From: Metellina segmentata
Taxonomy: Eukaryota > Arthropoda > Arachnida > Araneae > Tetragnathidae
NCBI GenBank assembly: GCA_947359465.1
Contig: OX375872.1
Location: 16,786,018 to 16,850,017, forward strand
Length of the DNA: 64,000 nt
Reading direction: 5' to 3'
Both the position numbers and the translations under genes were made by a program. Shown piece by piece: positions 1-11,637 of the stretch; the stretch's first letter is position 1; every line of letters starts with the position of its first letter. A model generated the notes under the pieces. The model was not told the origin of the DNA. It saw only the letters and a program-made list of their open reading frames with translations, and searched no databases.

Positions 1-75
1 CAACTGGCTATAGGATAATCTGAACACTCAGTTAATCGGATAGTTAATAACCTCTTACAGATCGGAGGACATTAT

Positions 76-270
76 CACCAGTAATTTTGAACCACGGTCA
101 CATTATGGGGCCACATCTGAGCTGGTATCCTTCTCTCCACATCACGCCAGCGTAAGGACATTTGAGGCCACGGCAGAGTTAACTTGCGCCAGCCCCCTTT
201 GTTGTACACGGCGGTCTTTGGTTGGATTCGGTCTCTCTTACACGTTTCTCTTCCAACCGGGCTACGGCGG
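76..270 (-). repeat. tRNA-derived SINE, 3' truncated copy
   Basis: Read on the minus strand this has the SINE order: a tRNA-like head (A-box-like TAGCCCGGTTGGAAGAG, near 250-270), the central block with the TTAAATCTGTCGTGGCCTC-like segment, and the block ending in the complement of GTAATTTTGAACCACGGTC. The 3' tail is absent. The same block order recurs on both strands through the window, which is what identifies the family. The open frame across it has no coding meaning. Confidence 0.8.
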
Positions 271-1150
271 AAGGAGGGAGAACGCATTAAAGAAATATTA
301 ATTGCCAACAGCTCTGTATCAAGAATAAAACATTGAACTGTCGGAACAAGAAACGTTTCGTTTAATTATTCTATAAAATAGCTTGTATCTCTATGAATAA
401 GTCTAGGGCTACCAATTCATTATATATAAACCTAAAATGGTAGTTATAATCTTTATGTAAAATACTAAGTGTCAATTGTTTCAGCAGGAAAGCAAAAGAT
501 CTCCATTGTATACATACATCGTAAATAAAGTCAGCCTTGCGTAGAAAGAACTGTACTGTTTAACACTAACACTTTTTAAGACTTTCCAGTATGAGTCCTA
601 CACATTTGGAAACGCTTTTCACACCAACATCGATTTAATCTTGAGGTAACATACCTTTTCCATTCTATTCCTGACACTTCCATCCAGGCAGCAAAATGAA
701 CAGAACGTAAAAACGTCACAATTTGCATGATGAAACGTCACTCCTTGGGGAAAAAAAGGATATTTTCCTCCATCTTGCGCAATGCGTTTTGGAATCTATT
801 TCGCACAGTTGTTACACAAAAGCTTGAGTAACAATACATCGCGTCTCATACACGTTTTCGAAAATTGGACTCGGGAAAAGCGCAACAAATGTATATTCTT
901 GGATTGGTACAGAAATGAATATCTTATATTCATGTACTTGGAGATAGAGCATTGATATGGTCTTGTGAGAGATGGGTGAATTATATTACTTTCTGTGGAT
1001 TCACATGAGAGAATAAGTTAAGAAGTTTCCCAAATTGCAACACAATACTGTATTTCGAAAAAGCACCAAATAATTTAAAATTATTTGTTTTATAGATTCC
1101 CATTGGAACCGTGGTCTCAAACTCGCAGGCCAAATGAGACGGGCGTAAAT
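271..1150. other. AT-rich stretch with nothing recognised
   Basis: I see no long open frame, terminal inverted repeat or tandem structure here. The sequence is AT-rich and looks like decayed intergenic or repeat DNA. Confidence 0.5.
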
Positions 1151-1197
1151 GACAAATAAACGTTCTATTGGTGACCGTCCGGGTATTGTATGGTATT

Positions 1198-1400
1198 TTA
1201 ACTAACTTCGCACTGGAGTAACACAACGGTCTATCGGGGACGCTCTGGGATCGATTCCGAAGGAAACGATCAGAGGAAAACGCCGTGACATATTGCACCA
1301 AGGTCAAATGACGAGGTTTACACCTGAGTTTGCATCCCACTTGCCAAATTTCCACGCTACACCAACACAAGAACATTTGACGGCACGACATATTTAACGT
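1198..1400 (-). repeat. SINE copy, head missing, with an extra tail scrap
   Basis: The minus strand reads tail to body: CGCACTGGAGTAACACAACG (complement of the conserved 3' block), then the GGTCAAATGACGAGG block and the CCAAATTTCCAC block, ending at a TTTAACGT-like motif near 1400. The tRNA head is missing. A second short scrap, CTATTGGTGACCGTCCGGG near 1163-1182, is a piece of another copy lying just upstream. Confidence 0.75.
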
Positions 1401-1485
1401 ACTCCAGTCTACCCCATCTTCACAGACTGTCTTTGCATCTCACTTGTTAAGCGAAAGAAATTTAATTAGGTTAATTGGTAGGTGA

Positions 1486-1695
1486 TTAACTCTCCTGGTG
1501 GTTGTCTCGACGCGTTGTCTCGTCATTAAAAGCTGACTAGATCTTGGTGGGCGAGATGTCATAAGAAATAAACTGAGAGATCAGTTATGAGAAAAGTCAG
1601 TAGTATTTTGATGACGAGATATCTCGTCATTAGCGAAATTGGTAGGATCTTGATGGACGATATGTCTCGTTGAAGCCACTAGGAGAGATAATTAA
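1486..1695. mobile_element. TTAA-flanked palindrome-array MITE
   Basis: This is a well-preserved member of the main MITE family. It is bounded by TTAA on both sides (1486-1489 and 1692-1695). The left end reads CTCTCCTGGTGGTTGTCTCG and the right end resembles the reverse complement of the usual CCCTCC start. The interior carries the 16-bp palindrome GACGAGATATCTCGTC near 1614-1629 and diverged versions at about 1-per-60-bp spacing. A TTAA duplication is characteristic of piggyBac-type and some Kolobok-type transposons, and CCC starts favour piggyBac. No transposase is encoded, so the copy is non-autonomous. The superfamily assignment is inference. Confidence 0.72.
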
Positions 1696-1750
1696 CGTCG
1701 CAATGGAGCAACACAATAGGCTATTGGTGACAGTCCGGGATCAATCCTAG
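1692..1750 (-). repeat. SINE 3' tail fragment
   Basis: The segment TTAACGTCGCAATGGAGCAA and the following CTATTGGTGACAGTCCGGGATCAATCC block are the reverse complement of the SINE 3' end. It abuts the MITE at the shared TTAA, so the MITE probably inserted at the TTAA present in the SINE tail. Confidence 0.75.
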
Positions 1751-2485
1751 TTTTCTAACTAGTTTTTATCTTACTGAGGAATAAAATTTTTCCATAGGAT
1801 TCTATGCTAAGGAAAATACCAACATTATAGTTCCAATCGATTGAATTTTAAGAAAAGGACCAATGGAATCTTTCAAACGGATTCTACTCTCAGGAAATGT
1901 AAAATAAAATTTTCCAAAGGATTCTATTCTGAGGGAAGGACTAACAGAATCTTTCCAAATGATTCTATTCTGAGGGAAGGACTAACAGAATCTTTCCAAA
2001 TGATTCTATTCTAAAGAAAGTATGAATGAAGTCTTTTGAAAGTGATTTCTTCTAAGGAAATAAACAATAAAACCTTTCCAAAGAGGAAAAAAAGGTGAAA
2101 TAAATTATTTCCATAGGATTCTGTTATGACAAGGAAAAACAGAATAGTTCCAAATGATTCCATTCTTAGGAAAGTTTTAATGTAATCTTTCAAAAGCGTT
2201 CTATTCTCAGGAAAGGGGCAGTGTAGTTTTTCCAAAAAATTCTATTCTAAGGAAAAGTGCAGTAAAATCTTTTATCTTTTCACGGGATTCTAATCTACAG
2301 AATGGTCTAATAGAATCGTTCCAAATTCATATATTGCTCTGAGACGATCAATAGATTATATCTAAATAAAGATTCTATTACAAGGAAAGGACATTAGGAA
2401 TCTCTCTAAAAGTCGAACGAACCCATGCATTTTTTAGAACAATGTGATTATTAAGTCATTAACTGTATTGTGGAGTAAAAGCAAA
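1751..2485 (+). repeat. 41-bp minisatellite-type element
   Basis: Degenerate tandem units follow the pattern GATTCTATTCTGAGG, GAAGGACTAACAGAATC, TTTCCAAAT. Two adjacent units at about 1921-2003 are almost identical with a 41-bp period; the others drift. The 3' side ends with the conserved end module (TTTTTAGAACAATGTGATTA and TAAGTCATTAA, about 2430-2465), which also ends arrays near 9.3 and 12.1 kb. The recurrence of array plus end module suggests a mobile or once-mobile element rather than a simple local satellite. Confidence 0.65.
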
Positions 2486-3989
2486 ACTTCACTTGTCCTA
2501 TCCAGAGCGTAAAACTAAAGAGAAATAGTCATAAAACACCTTCCAAAACCACTAAACCTACTTGACGAAAGATCTGACATATAAATAAGTTGACAAAATC
2601 CTCTAAGTCAAAAGGCACGAAAAGAACAAAGAAACGGAAGATTTTTCGCACTTCTAACGACTTTTACTGGTTGAAATCTTTGGCTTAGGGCTTTCCCAAG
2701 GGTTAACGTGGCAAGCTCCACATCACAAGAGAACTTTTTGTTTCTTTGCCTTTCCGTGTTTTAAAGCATCTGGTGAAAGGTTTCATCTGTTATATTGTAC
2801 TTTGTTTTTGGGATAGATTTTGAAGTTCGAGTTTACAGGCGCCTCAGGTATGGAGCATGCTGAATTATTTATGCTTCCGCAATATATTTTCTTTCATTTG
2901 GTCCTTCGTGATTGAAAGTTTTGGAATGAACTAAACCTCACTTTAGGTTAGTGCATAGTATCTGTAGTTGTCGCTGTTTTTAGTGACGGACATGAATATA
3001 GACAGCGTATTTTAAGTTATGCAATTGGGACTCTGCGGAGAGGTATAAAAAAGAAGATTATTTTTAGAAGAATTGTTTGGTTTGATGCTGAATAGTCAAA
3101 AATAATATCCTCTCTTCGTAAAATTAGGACTTCGGTAGCTTGATTGGATCCAACCAACCTGACTAATTAGTTTAAGTGTTCAAATTTTACTATATTTTTT
3201 TCTTTTTAGAGTAAAATAACGTATAAAACCACATACAAAAGAAAAATCACTAAATATTATTATAATTTATTAAATAATTGGCAAAAATTGTAAAATTTAG
3301 GTAAAAAAATTATGTGTACGAAAAGCAATATAATTGAAGAACTTCCGCCTCAAATTTTGCATAAAGGGTCCTAAAAATATAAGCTATGGCCTGAACTAAA
3401 ATATATGTTATGCTCTTTTCCATTCATAAGATATTGGGAATGATGTAGAAATTCATTCTGTTCAATATCTATTCAAATTGTTATACATCAAATTGTCTAT
3501 TCACAGTAAAGAAAAAAAACCAGTTTTGTAAAGAAACATGTATGCACAATAATACTATTAAATAAAATGAAGTGCAAGATTTAAGTCACAAATCTTTTCA
3601 ACGTAGTCTCTTCACTCTGATATTTACTGAAATGTAAGCAATGCTCAATGTTATTCCTATGAAGATTTTTAACCTTTTAGGGCTCTAGTGACCACCCAGG
3701 ACCAACAGAATGGGGGAAGTATGTGGTCAATATTTTCAATGGGGCTCTGAAGCTTAGTATGTAAAATATTATCCGAATAGATCAATAAGCAAAATTATGT
3801 AGACTAAAGACAGACTGACAGACATACTATATATCTGCTTACTCTGTTTTACGCATCGATTATTGGAATCCAAATATATTTACCTCACCAAAGTAGTTTA
3901 ATTAGTCCTCGTGTAGTGAACTATGATAAAAGAGAGTGACAAACCAAATAAAACAATCGCAATTTTGAGTTTCTATAATTATAATTAAT
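2486..3989. other. AT-rich stretch with nothing recognised
   Basis: About 1.5 kb without a convincing gene, inverted-repeat pair or tandem array. It is AT-rich, with short A and T runs. Confidence 0.5.
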
Positions 3990-4257
3990 TTAACCCTCCA
4001 AGTTTTTTCGACGAGATATCTCGTCCATCGATATGTGACCATTTTCTCAAATGACGAGACACCTTTTCATTAAGATATGCCCGGTTACCTTTTTTTGTTA
4101 TGATTATGAGATAAAGAAATGGTCAGTTCTCTTTCTTCGTCGAAATATCTCGTCCATCAATATCTGGCCAGTTTTCTTCTAACGAAAAAATATCTGGTTC
4201 ACCAAACTCGACCAGTTTGCTTCTAATGACACTTAAGACAACCACCAGGAGGGTTAA
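3990..4257. mobile_element. Palindrome-array MITE, full-length
   Basis: TTAA occurs at both edges (3990-3993 and 4254-4257). The left end is CCCTCCAAGTTTTTTCGACG, running straight into the palindrome ACGAGATATCTCGT. The right end reads ACAACCACCAGGAGGG, the reverse complement of the CCCTCCTGGTGGTTGT end. The two ends differ between the adjacent palindromes (one AAGT type, one TGGTGGTTGT type), as in the other copies. Confidence 0.78.
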
Positions 4258-5575
4258 AACACCACTTTCTCAGTCATAAATTCAGTAAATTTCTTCTCGT
4301 TAATTCGTTTTCGATATAAAAAAATTATGAAGTACTTGTAAGTTGTTTTACAGTGTAAAATATTTAATAAAGTTACATGAATATCCGACTGTATACCTGC
4401 TGATAAAGTTTCAAATCAAACGAAAACCTAGAAATTTTCAGTTTATAGTAAGTAATTTAAAACACAAACCCAGCCCTGGTTCATATAAATTCAGTTAATT
4501 TAAACTTATGTTTCGTTTTCTATAATACGTATTTTGAAGCATTTTTAAGGGATGTTACAGAAAAAAATATTTAGTAAAGTTGCAGGGATAGCAAACTATT
4601 ACCGTAAAGAAACAAATCAAACGAAACTCCCGCTACTTTCAGTTTACAATTACAAGTAATTTAAAACACATACCACGTTATGGCTCTTAAATTCACTTCA
4701 TTTCCACTCGTATATAGTTTGTGATAAAAAGCATTTGTAAGTGGTTTTACAGTGTAACATCTCTACTATTATAAAAGTAAATATTTGTCTGTGTACTGTA
4801 GGCAGTGTGCACTTACAATAATGAAATTTGGCACACAAATGTTTGCAATTTTTGTGTCGCGCTCAAATTTTAAAATTTAATCTAGAACATTTTAAAATTA
4901 ATTTAACAGTTTTTTTTCCACCATTCGTCATTCTCTCCGGAATGTGACGTCACCCGTACCTCGACTAGAAGAACCAAGCAGATTTTGTGATTTTCGACCG
5001 CTGATGTCACACAAGCGTTTTTTGTACTAAAGCCTTAGGAACCATGCCAAGTTTTCAGATTCTGGCGTGTTTTAATTTAAGTTGTTGATTAGCATGACTT
5101 TTTTGCCAGCGATTTCAACTTTGGCATGGGCAAACACTATTTGAGGTTTTCTAAAAAAATTATAATAATTCTATTAAAATTATTGTTTTATCTTTTTAAT
5201 GTCTCCAGTATCAGAAAATTAATTGTGTCAAACCCGATTTTTAAATTTTAATCTGAGATATTTGTAAATTAATTTATTAGCACCACGGCGTTGCCTGTGA
5301 TGTTGGTTTGCAAAGCAAACCAAATGGGAATGCGTTGCAATATTTAATTAAGTTACTGGAATAGAAAACTATGTCTGCAAAGTAACAAACTAAATGAAAC
5401 CTCCGTAATTTTCAGCTATAAAATTACAAGTAATTTAAAACACATACTACATCTTGGTTCGTATAAATTCAGTTAATTTCCCCTTTTATATTTTGTTTTC
5501 GATAGAAAAAGTTCCGAAGCGTTTGTAAGTAGTTTTACAGTGCAAAATATCTGGTAAAGAGTTACAGAAATGGGA
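4258..5575 (+). repeat. Tandem array of about 230-bp units, interrupted
   Basis: The unit contains, in order, TATAAATTCAGTTAATTT, TTTCGATA, TTGTAAGT, GTTTTACAGTGTAAAATATT, AAAGTTAC, AACAAATCAAACGAAAC, TTTTCAGTTTA and AAGTAATTTAAAACACA. About four diverged copies can be followed by eye. The third is split by a Helitron-like insertion at about 4758-5338: its left half ends at GTTTTACAGTGTAA and its right half resumes at AATATTTAATTAAGTTAC. Confidence 0.7.
4758..5338 (+). mobile_element. Helitron-like non-autonomous element
   Basis: The element starts TCTCTACTATTATAAAAG, a motif like the 5' end of many arthropod Helentron-type elements, and continues GGCACACAAATGTTTGCAAT. Near its 3' end is the hairpin TTGGTTTGCAAAGCAAACCAA (5313-5333). 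It splits one unit of a tandem array, so both boundaries are visible from the host sequence and no long duplication is seen, as expected for Helitrons. It encodes no Rep/helicase. A related 5' part lies on the minus strand near 61.1-61.37 kb. Confidence 0.6.
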
Positions 5576-6195
5576 CGAATGAATTAAGAAATTAAAAGAA
5601 CATCCAGTGGGTGTGTAAAGTGCTTCTGATAGAGATAATTTAATTAAATTCCTGTTTCCATTATTGTTATAGTCTCATTTTGAGAAAATTTCACGGGTTC
5701 TAATTTCGAATGCTAGCACTGCTTGTGTGTGTGGAATTTAAATGTGAAAATAAATACATCTCCGTTTTTATTACTACACGGTAAATATTCATTTAGATGT
5801 TAAAAGTAAAATGAGAAAAAAACACAAATATTTTATTCCTCTTCACTTTATTGTAAATGTGACAGAAAAATTATTTATACCTCATAACTTGACATATTTA
5901 GTATATTATTGATACACTCTTATTCTCTCACTGCAGAAAAAAAATTATTCAAATATGCTTTTTTTAGTAAAATCAAATTTGAAATATTTTAGAATCATAA
6001 GAAATTCTCATGTTCAAAAATGTGTAATGTACCGTACAAGTATATGCTATTAGTAAAATATATTGACCTTACATTTTTTTTGAAGATATCTATTTTAAAG
6101 TAAAAATTCTAATTATATATTACCAAAACGATATTAATGTCTTCAAAGAGAAGAATTCTGATATATAAGTTTTTACAGAACCATCGTTTTTAAAA
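5576..6195. other. AT-rich stretch with nothing recognised
   Basis: No gene or repeat structure was recognised. The region is AT-rich with several A runs. Confidence 0.5.
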
Positions 6196-6346
6196 TCACG
6201 TAATTTTGAACCACGGTCAGATGACAAGGTCAACACCTGAGTTGGCACCCTACTCTCGAAAGTTCCACACCCCACCAGCGAGTGTAAATTTGAGGAAGCG
6301 ATAGATTTAACATGCACCTGACCCCTTTGTACACGACTGTCTTTGG
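6196..6346 (-). repeat. SINE central fragment
   Basis: On the minus strand this contains the central SINE block: the complement of CACGTAATTTTGAACCACGG, the TCAGATGACAAGG block, the cysteine-poor CTCTCGAAAGTTCCACACC block and the CACGACTGTCTTTGGTT block next to the tRNA head. Both the head and the tail are missing. Confidence 0.75.
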
Positions 6347-6554
6347 TTATGTTAAAATGATGTAACCATTTTTGTTTTGAGCATTCAAATCGAAACATTT
6401 TTGAACTTCAAAGTGCAGAAAGCATTTGGGCAAATTAATACGGACTATTATTTAAGGCAAACACTTTGAAGAATAATTCCACTGTCTTACTTGGAATAAA
6501 ATACATTTCTTTTTGAGAAATTCAATACTAGTTTTCTGTAAAATTTATTCTTTT

Positions 6555-7235
6555 TTAACCCTTCAAGTGGTTTTGATTAGGTATAAAACATCGACAGCAA
6601 AACATCGATGTTTTGAAACTTTGATGTTCAAAATTAAAACATCGATGTTGATAATACATCTCCCCCAAATCATCCATGTTTTAAAAAATCAATTTATTTA
6701 AACGTTTTTCCCCATTTCTTAAAACTGGTTTAGCAACTAGTGCTGTGACATCGGCTCCAATACATCAATGTTTTGAAAACATCGACATCGATGTCGCATC
6801 CTTACTTTTCAGACCATTCACCCTTGGTCACTTTTGTTTAAAAGTATGCTCAATTTGCTGATTATAAAAATTTTGCTACTTGGTTATTTTTAAAATTTTT
6901 ATAACAGTACTTTTTTATATAAAAATAAAACATCAACATCGACAACGTAAAAACATCGACAAGTATTAACATCGATGTTACAAAAACATCGACCCCAATA
7001 CATCGATGTTAAATACATCGATGTTTTTTAAAAATCATCGATGTTTTGAAAACATCGACATCAATGTCGCATCCCTAGTTTCGATGAGATATCGTAAGGT
7101 ATTGTCAATTTTTGGTGATGACGAGATCAGGATATGGGCAGTTTTTTGCTAATGGCGACATATCTCGTCCATTAAGATCTGGTCAGTTTTTCTAATGACG
7201 AGATGTTTTCTCGAGACAATCACCAGGTGAGTTAA
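6555..7235. mobile_element. Palindrome-array MITE split by a hAT-like insertion
   Basis: The left host piece (6555-6577, TTAACCCTTCAAGTGG then TTTTGAT) and the right host piece (7078-7235, TTTCGATGAGATATCG to CACCAGGTGAGTTAA) together give one ordinary MITE flanked by TTAA. Between them sits a 500-bp element with its own ends. Comparison with other copies, where GTTTTGACGAGATATC is continuous, shows that the host was interrupted at the GTTTTGAC position. Confidence 0.72.
6578..7077. mobile_element. hAT-like non-autonomous element with ATCGAT palindromes
   Basis: The right end is CGACATCAATGTCGCATCCCTA. The left end begins with the matching TAGG but has lost most of the inverted repeat. It is flanked by near-identical 8-bp sequences, GTTTTGAT (6570-6577) and GTTTCGAT (7078-7085), fitting the 8-bp duplications of hAT elements. 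The interior is crowded with the palindrome AAACATCGATGTTT and variants. The better-preserved sister copy is at 25385-26195. No transposase is encoded. Confidence 0.68.
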
Positions 7236-7935
7236 GTGTAACTCCAGGTAAAAACTAATAACAAAATTTCGGTGTTTGAACTTCGCTGTTGTAAGGTTAT
7301 CACATTTTGAAAGTCTGCGGTCTTTTAGAATATCACATTAAGAATGTGTCAAATACGTTTCATTTAAGCAACAAATAAGTTCGGCATCGCAAAAGTTTAC
7401 GGTTGATAGAAAGAAGAATTCCTAATTCTTTGACATTGCATATCCATTATATGGACGGGTTAAAGTTACAGCGGTGTAAGTCACTTTTTCGAAAAAAGAC
7501 AACTTCCACATCCATCAGTTGGCCGTTGAATAAAGATCTGACTTATTTCACGTTTCCAGTTAACAGATTGACTTATCTAGATCTGGTTTCTGTGTCTAAC
7601 TAATTACATTTAGTTAAATTTGGTTATATTATAACTGGTTTCTATGTCTGTTTTTTTTTTTTTTTTTTGAAAATGTGACTTAAACCAGCGTAATTTTAAG
7701 CTGTCCATATGCTCTGCTCAATGAATTGCGAGAAACATACATCCGTCCAGTAGGTGGGAAAATTGGTAGAATTTTTACATTTTTTTCTGTTGTAAAATTT
7801 TGTAGCTGGAGAAACTCGTAACAAAATTGAGTTGTTTTAACTTGGTATGAATATGACTTTTTCCTAGCTGTTTTATTTGGGAATATCAAATTAACATCTG
7901 GAATCGCAAAACTTTTACGAATTACCATAAAATTA
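7236..7935. repeat. Possible diverged direct duplication
   Basis: Two segments about 510 bp apart share scattered matches: AATAACAAAATTTCGGTGTTTG near 7258 resembles GTAACAAAATTGAGTTGTTT near 7820, and GGCATCGCAAAAGTTTACGG near 7382 resembles GGAATCGCAAAACTTTTACG near 7900. The minus-strand translation near 7730-7760 (G-R-M-Y-V-S-R-N) resembles that near 17285-17310 (G-R-I-Y-I-S-R-N), hinting at a common transposon ancestor. A T run lies at about 7651-7668. I cannot name the family. Confidence 0.3.
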
Positions 7936-8869
7936 AATTATATATGCATTTCCAATCTCTGTAATACATTGTTATAAATCATATCACACACCGAAATATA
8001 AAAAGCGTTTCTTCTACAAAGACGAGCAAAATAATTGTTTTTTCGGAGCTGGGTGTTTTGTGAGTTTTGCAAGTAAATCAAACAAGTTCAAATTGAGTTT
8101 GCTCGTGGTTCGTGACGACAGCAAATCACAATGTCCCACTTCTGTGAATAATTGGATAGCGCGGAATTCGTCAAATTCGTTGAAACACTTCTAATTGAGG
8201 AGAATTAGGAAAGCCCTTTAAAATAGGCTTTCCCAAACTTTCAGTTTCATCAACTTTATTAAAGCCACCATAGATTTCCATTAGTTTCAAAGCAAATTAG
8301 TCATTTGCAAGAGCAAATTGGGCTTACTTTTCGATTTTCTAGTAACCCACAATCGAGTGCACTACTGTGACTTTAAACGTAGGTATAGTGAAAACTCTAT
8401 TATGTCTAGAACGGAACTGATTTTCACACAATTGTTAACAAAAGTATAAAAGATCATTTATAACGACTATAAATTAATAGCTCTATTAAACCATGATCTT
8501 GGGGGCATTTTTGTGTTAAACCTTGAGCGTTGAACGAAAGATTTGCGAGTAGTAATGTTGCATTTACCCCATAATACATAAAATTAAACAGCCACAGCTT
8601 TCTAGAGCTTCCACGAGTTCTTTCCAATTTTAGAAGGATTCTATGGATACTTTCTTTGTAATAAGGATCCTCTTTGAAACGGTACTATTCATCCTATATA
8701 ATCCTAACACGAAAAGTTAGTAAATAAATTCAAAAGTTATTATTAACTCTTTAAAATTGGGGCAAACAGTTAATCTAATGGATTCACACGCATTTTTATA
8801 CCTAGCAACCTGCAGTCTTTCATCCAACCAATTTTGACCTTCTTCACCACAACAACACACCAATATGAT
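7936..8869. other. AT-rich stretch with nothing firm
   Basis: No gene was recognised. A small hairpin, GGAAAGCC with GGCTTTCC, lies near 8210-8233. The segment near 8630-8720 weakly resembles one or two units of the 41-bp minisatellite family. Confidence 0.4.
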
Positions 8870-9345
8870 AAAGAATTATATTCTAATGAACTTAGCAGAA
8901 CTTTTTGAAATAATTCTATTCGACTGAATTAGGACGCTAGATTCTTTACAAATACTTATTTTCCATTGAAATAACGATCTTTCCAAAAATTGTTCTAAGA
9001 GAAGAAGAAATAGATCTTTCCAAACAGTTCCATTCTAAGGAAATAACCAGTATAATATTTCAACAGGATTCTATTCTGAGAAAAAGACCAGTAGTATGCA
9101 CATATGATGAATTCTATTGAGAGAGAAAGGACCTATATAATCTTTCCAAATAGTTCTAATTTAAAGAACGGAACAATAGAATGATTCAAAATGATTCTAT
9201 TCCAAAAAACAGACCAACAGATTTGTCTCAAAGAAAGATTATATTCGTAAGAAAGGACCAATAAAATCTTTCTAAAAGATTTAAAGGGGCTCCAAAGATT
9301 CTTTAGAAATATGTAGTTATTTTGTCAACAAGTGTGATGTAGGGT
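8870..9345 (+). repeat. 41-bp minisatellite-type element, second copy
   Basis: Diverged units (TTCTATTC, AGGAAATAACCAGTATAAT, CTTTCCAAA) are repeated about ten times. The array ends in the same end module as the copy at 1751-2485 (ATTCTTTAGAAATATGTAGT and the GGGTAAAAG block near 9350). Confidence 0.55.
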
Positions 9346-9954
9346 AAAAGCAACTGGAAATCTAGCATGGGGTCAACGTAATTCCAATATAATAATTAAA
9401 ACACACCATTCTGAAATCGACTTTTGAGCTATTAGGTTGAAACCCAGTCTTCAATTCTACACAATAATTTTAGTTTCATTCTCAAATCCAAATCAACCCA
9501 GTGTTTTTACCGTGCTTTTTTATGATGCCGCTTGGTGTACTTAGAATCGTTACAAATACTTCATGCTTAAATGCTTCGTTAGCCTGAAATACATGCTCGA
9601 TTTGGTGTTACAAGAAGCAGACCTACTTGATCAATCCCCATGAACTCCTGCAACCTCGCAGGTAACTCTTAAACTATTCAGCATCGTAGTGAATTCTGCA
9701 GTGAAGGTGTTCCTACATCTCCAGCATACAATGGAATAGACAGCCTGACGATGAACAACACTCTGGAGTCACATCTCCAGTGTTGAGGGTCTGACCCTGA
9801 ACTGTTCACTTGAATGACTTATTCCAACACATACCCCTAATGTTTTAACTTAGATTCAAGCCAGAAGTGGTGTGGTCTTGTTACGCAACGAAGGGTGACG
9901 TTTATCACAAGTGATAATAAAACAAGCTACCCGGAACTAACAATAAGGTAGATC
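9346..9954. other. Unassigned stretch, moderately higher GC
   Basis: Around 9540-9840 the base composition is less AT-rich and there are CATCTCCAGC and CATCTCCAGT repeats near 9717 and 9771. Neither strand gives a long open frame or a recognised protein. A decayed exon or transposon remnant is possible but unsupported. Confidence 0.3.
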
Positions 9955-10500
9955 TATTTTTTTGGATCAGCATGGTTTGTATAACTTGACAGTTCTTTAC
10001 TATGGAATAAATACATCAATACAATATACAGATCTAGAAAGTTTTGTCGATTTGGAGTTGAAGCTTATGAGTCGCGCAACTCACACTTTTTTTAGTGGAA
10101 GACAGAGTGACAAGTTTGAGTTTTTCAGCTCTCGCAATAAAATGGATTCATTTTTTGATCAGCTTGGGTTGTGTAAATCGAAGTTCCTTTTGAATACATC
10201 ACGACAGTATAAATATCTCGAATCGTTGAGGTCAATTTGGAGGTAGAACGTAATAGCAAACTCAGAAATTATATTTGAAAGGGATTTGAGTGGAAGAAAG
10301 CGTTATAAATTTGAGTTTTTCAGTACTTACTTACACTGAGTTTTTCAGATGGCTTCCTTTTTGGATCTATATGTGTGAAAATGGCCATACTTTATTATGA
10401 AATTCGTCAATTCAATGTACAGATTGCGAATAGTTTATGTGAATTTGGAGGTAGATCTTATTATCATCACACCCAGAACGTTTCTTTGTTAAGAGCAGAG
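9955..10500 (+). repeat. About three tandem copies of a roughly 200-bp unit
   Basis: Repeated landmarks are TTTTTGGATCAGCATGGTTTG / TTTTTTGATCAGCTTGGGTTG / TTTTTGGATCTATATGTGTG (near 9957, 10150 and 10360) and GAATTTGGAGGTAGA-like segments (near 10060, 10235, 10440), followed by AAGTTTGAGTTTTTCAG. The 94-codon open frame in the first copy is a by-product of the repeat; I recognise no protein. Confidence 0.5.
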
Positions 10501-11559
10501 AAAATGGTTATAATCTTGATGGTACTATAATAACATTACGATACTCTAGACACTTTCCACTCTAACTTCCCAATCCATGCTATGGTTGAATAGTCCCCTC
10601 TTGTGTGTTGTGTGTGTTGTGTTAGACTGAGAGATTATTGGTAAAACTTTATTGGTTATCGTCACTATTGTAAATAAATTCCTAGCTTTAGATATTTCGA
10701 TGTACTCTCGAAAAAGAATTTAAGATGACACAGTACCTTACATATGTCTAAAAATATCAATTTTTACTGTCTTATATTAATGTATGCTTTAAAGACCGTT
10801 ATCGAAATTTTCGCACATTTTCTTTAAAAGAGTGCGCAAAATACCAAGGCAAGATTACATTAAAATGTGGCAATTAATATCTAAGTACATCATTAAAAAC
10901 AAGAAAACTACAACAAAAATTGTGGCTCTTAAAATAAAAACTTGCGAAAAATTAACTAATTTTTCCTTCTGACCACTAACCTTTTGTCAATAAAAATACA
11001 AAATAAATAAAACGAAAGGTAATTTCGGCGATGTCTTAATTGTAAGTAATATATCAATAAATACGAGTTTTGAGTTTCGACTGCCGTTCATAACGAATAA
11101 CTCACCAAATTTTTTATTGGTTTTCTACTTATCTTCAACGAGATTAATTTTCTTTAAACTTAACCTTTAGGAAATAATTTATTCATAAAAATCTTTAATG
11201 AAAAGCAATAAATTTTTCTCGACTATTTTTGCTAAAATATTGCTTTTATGAACTCCTTCATTATCCAAAAAAAATTCCCTTACATATAGGAGAGATGGGT
11301 TAGAGAGCAGGCGATAAATTAAAGCGTTAATTCTCGTTATCGAGTTGAAACACAGTGTGATGACTGCGCAATGCGATGACCTCAGTGATGTGTTTCCGTG
11401 AAGTTAAATAAGAGTATTGTGTAGTTAATACTGAACGAATTCTGCCGGAAATATTTTTCGAAACGTATTGAAGTAAATATGCTTCCGAAAAATCCATTAC
11501 AGATTTCTTATTAAGTTTAAAATTGCATATCTATGGCATGCCTAAAACTTCTCTTTTTG
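10501..11559. other. AT-rich stretch with nothing recognised
   Basis: No gene or clear repeat was seen. A GC-richer patch at about 11340-11400 has no open frame of note. Confidence 0.45.
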
Positions 11560-11637
11560 TTCGTCATCTGACCGCGATTCAAAATTGCATGGTGTTACCC
11601 TCGGATCTTTCCCTTGGGTTTGATCCCCAGGAAAAAG
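11560..11637 (+). repeat. SINE body fragment
   Basis: TCGTCATCTGACCGCGATTC, AAAATTGCATGGTGTTACC and TCGGATCTTTCCCTTGGG are consecutive SINE blocks. The copy is cut at both ends and abuts a 41-bp-family fragment on its right. Confidence 0.75.

Noticed and set aside
9540..9840. A conserved exon in a GC-richer patch
   Set aside because: Both strands have stops in every frame and no motif was recognised.
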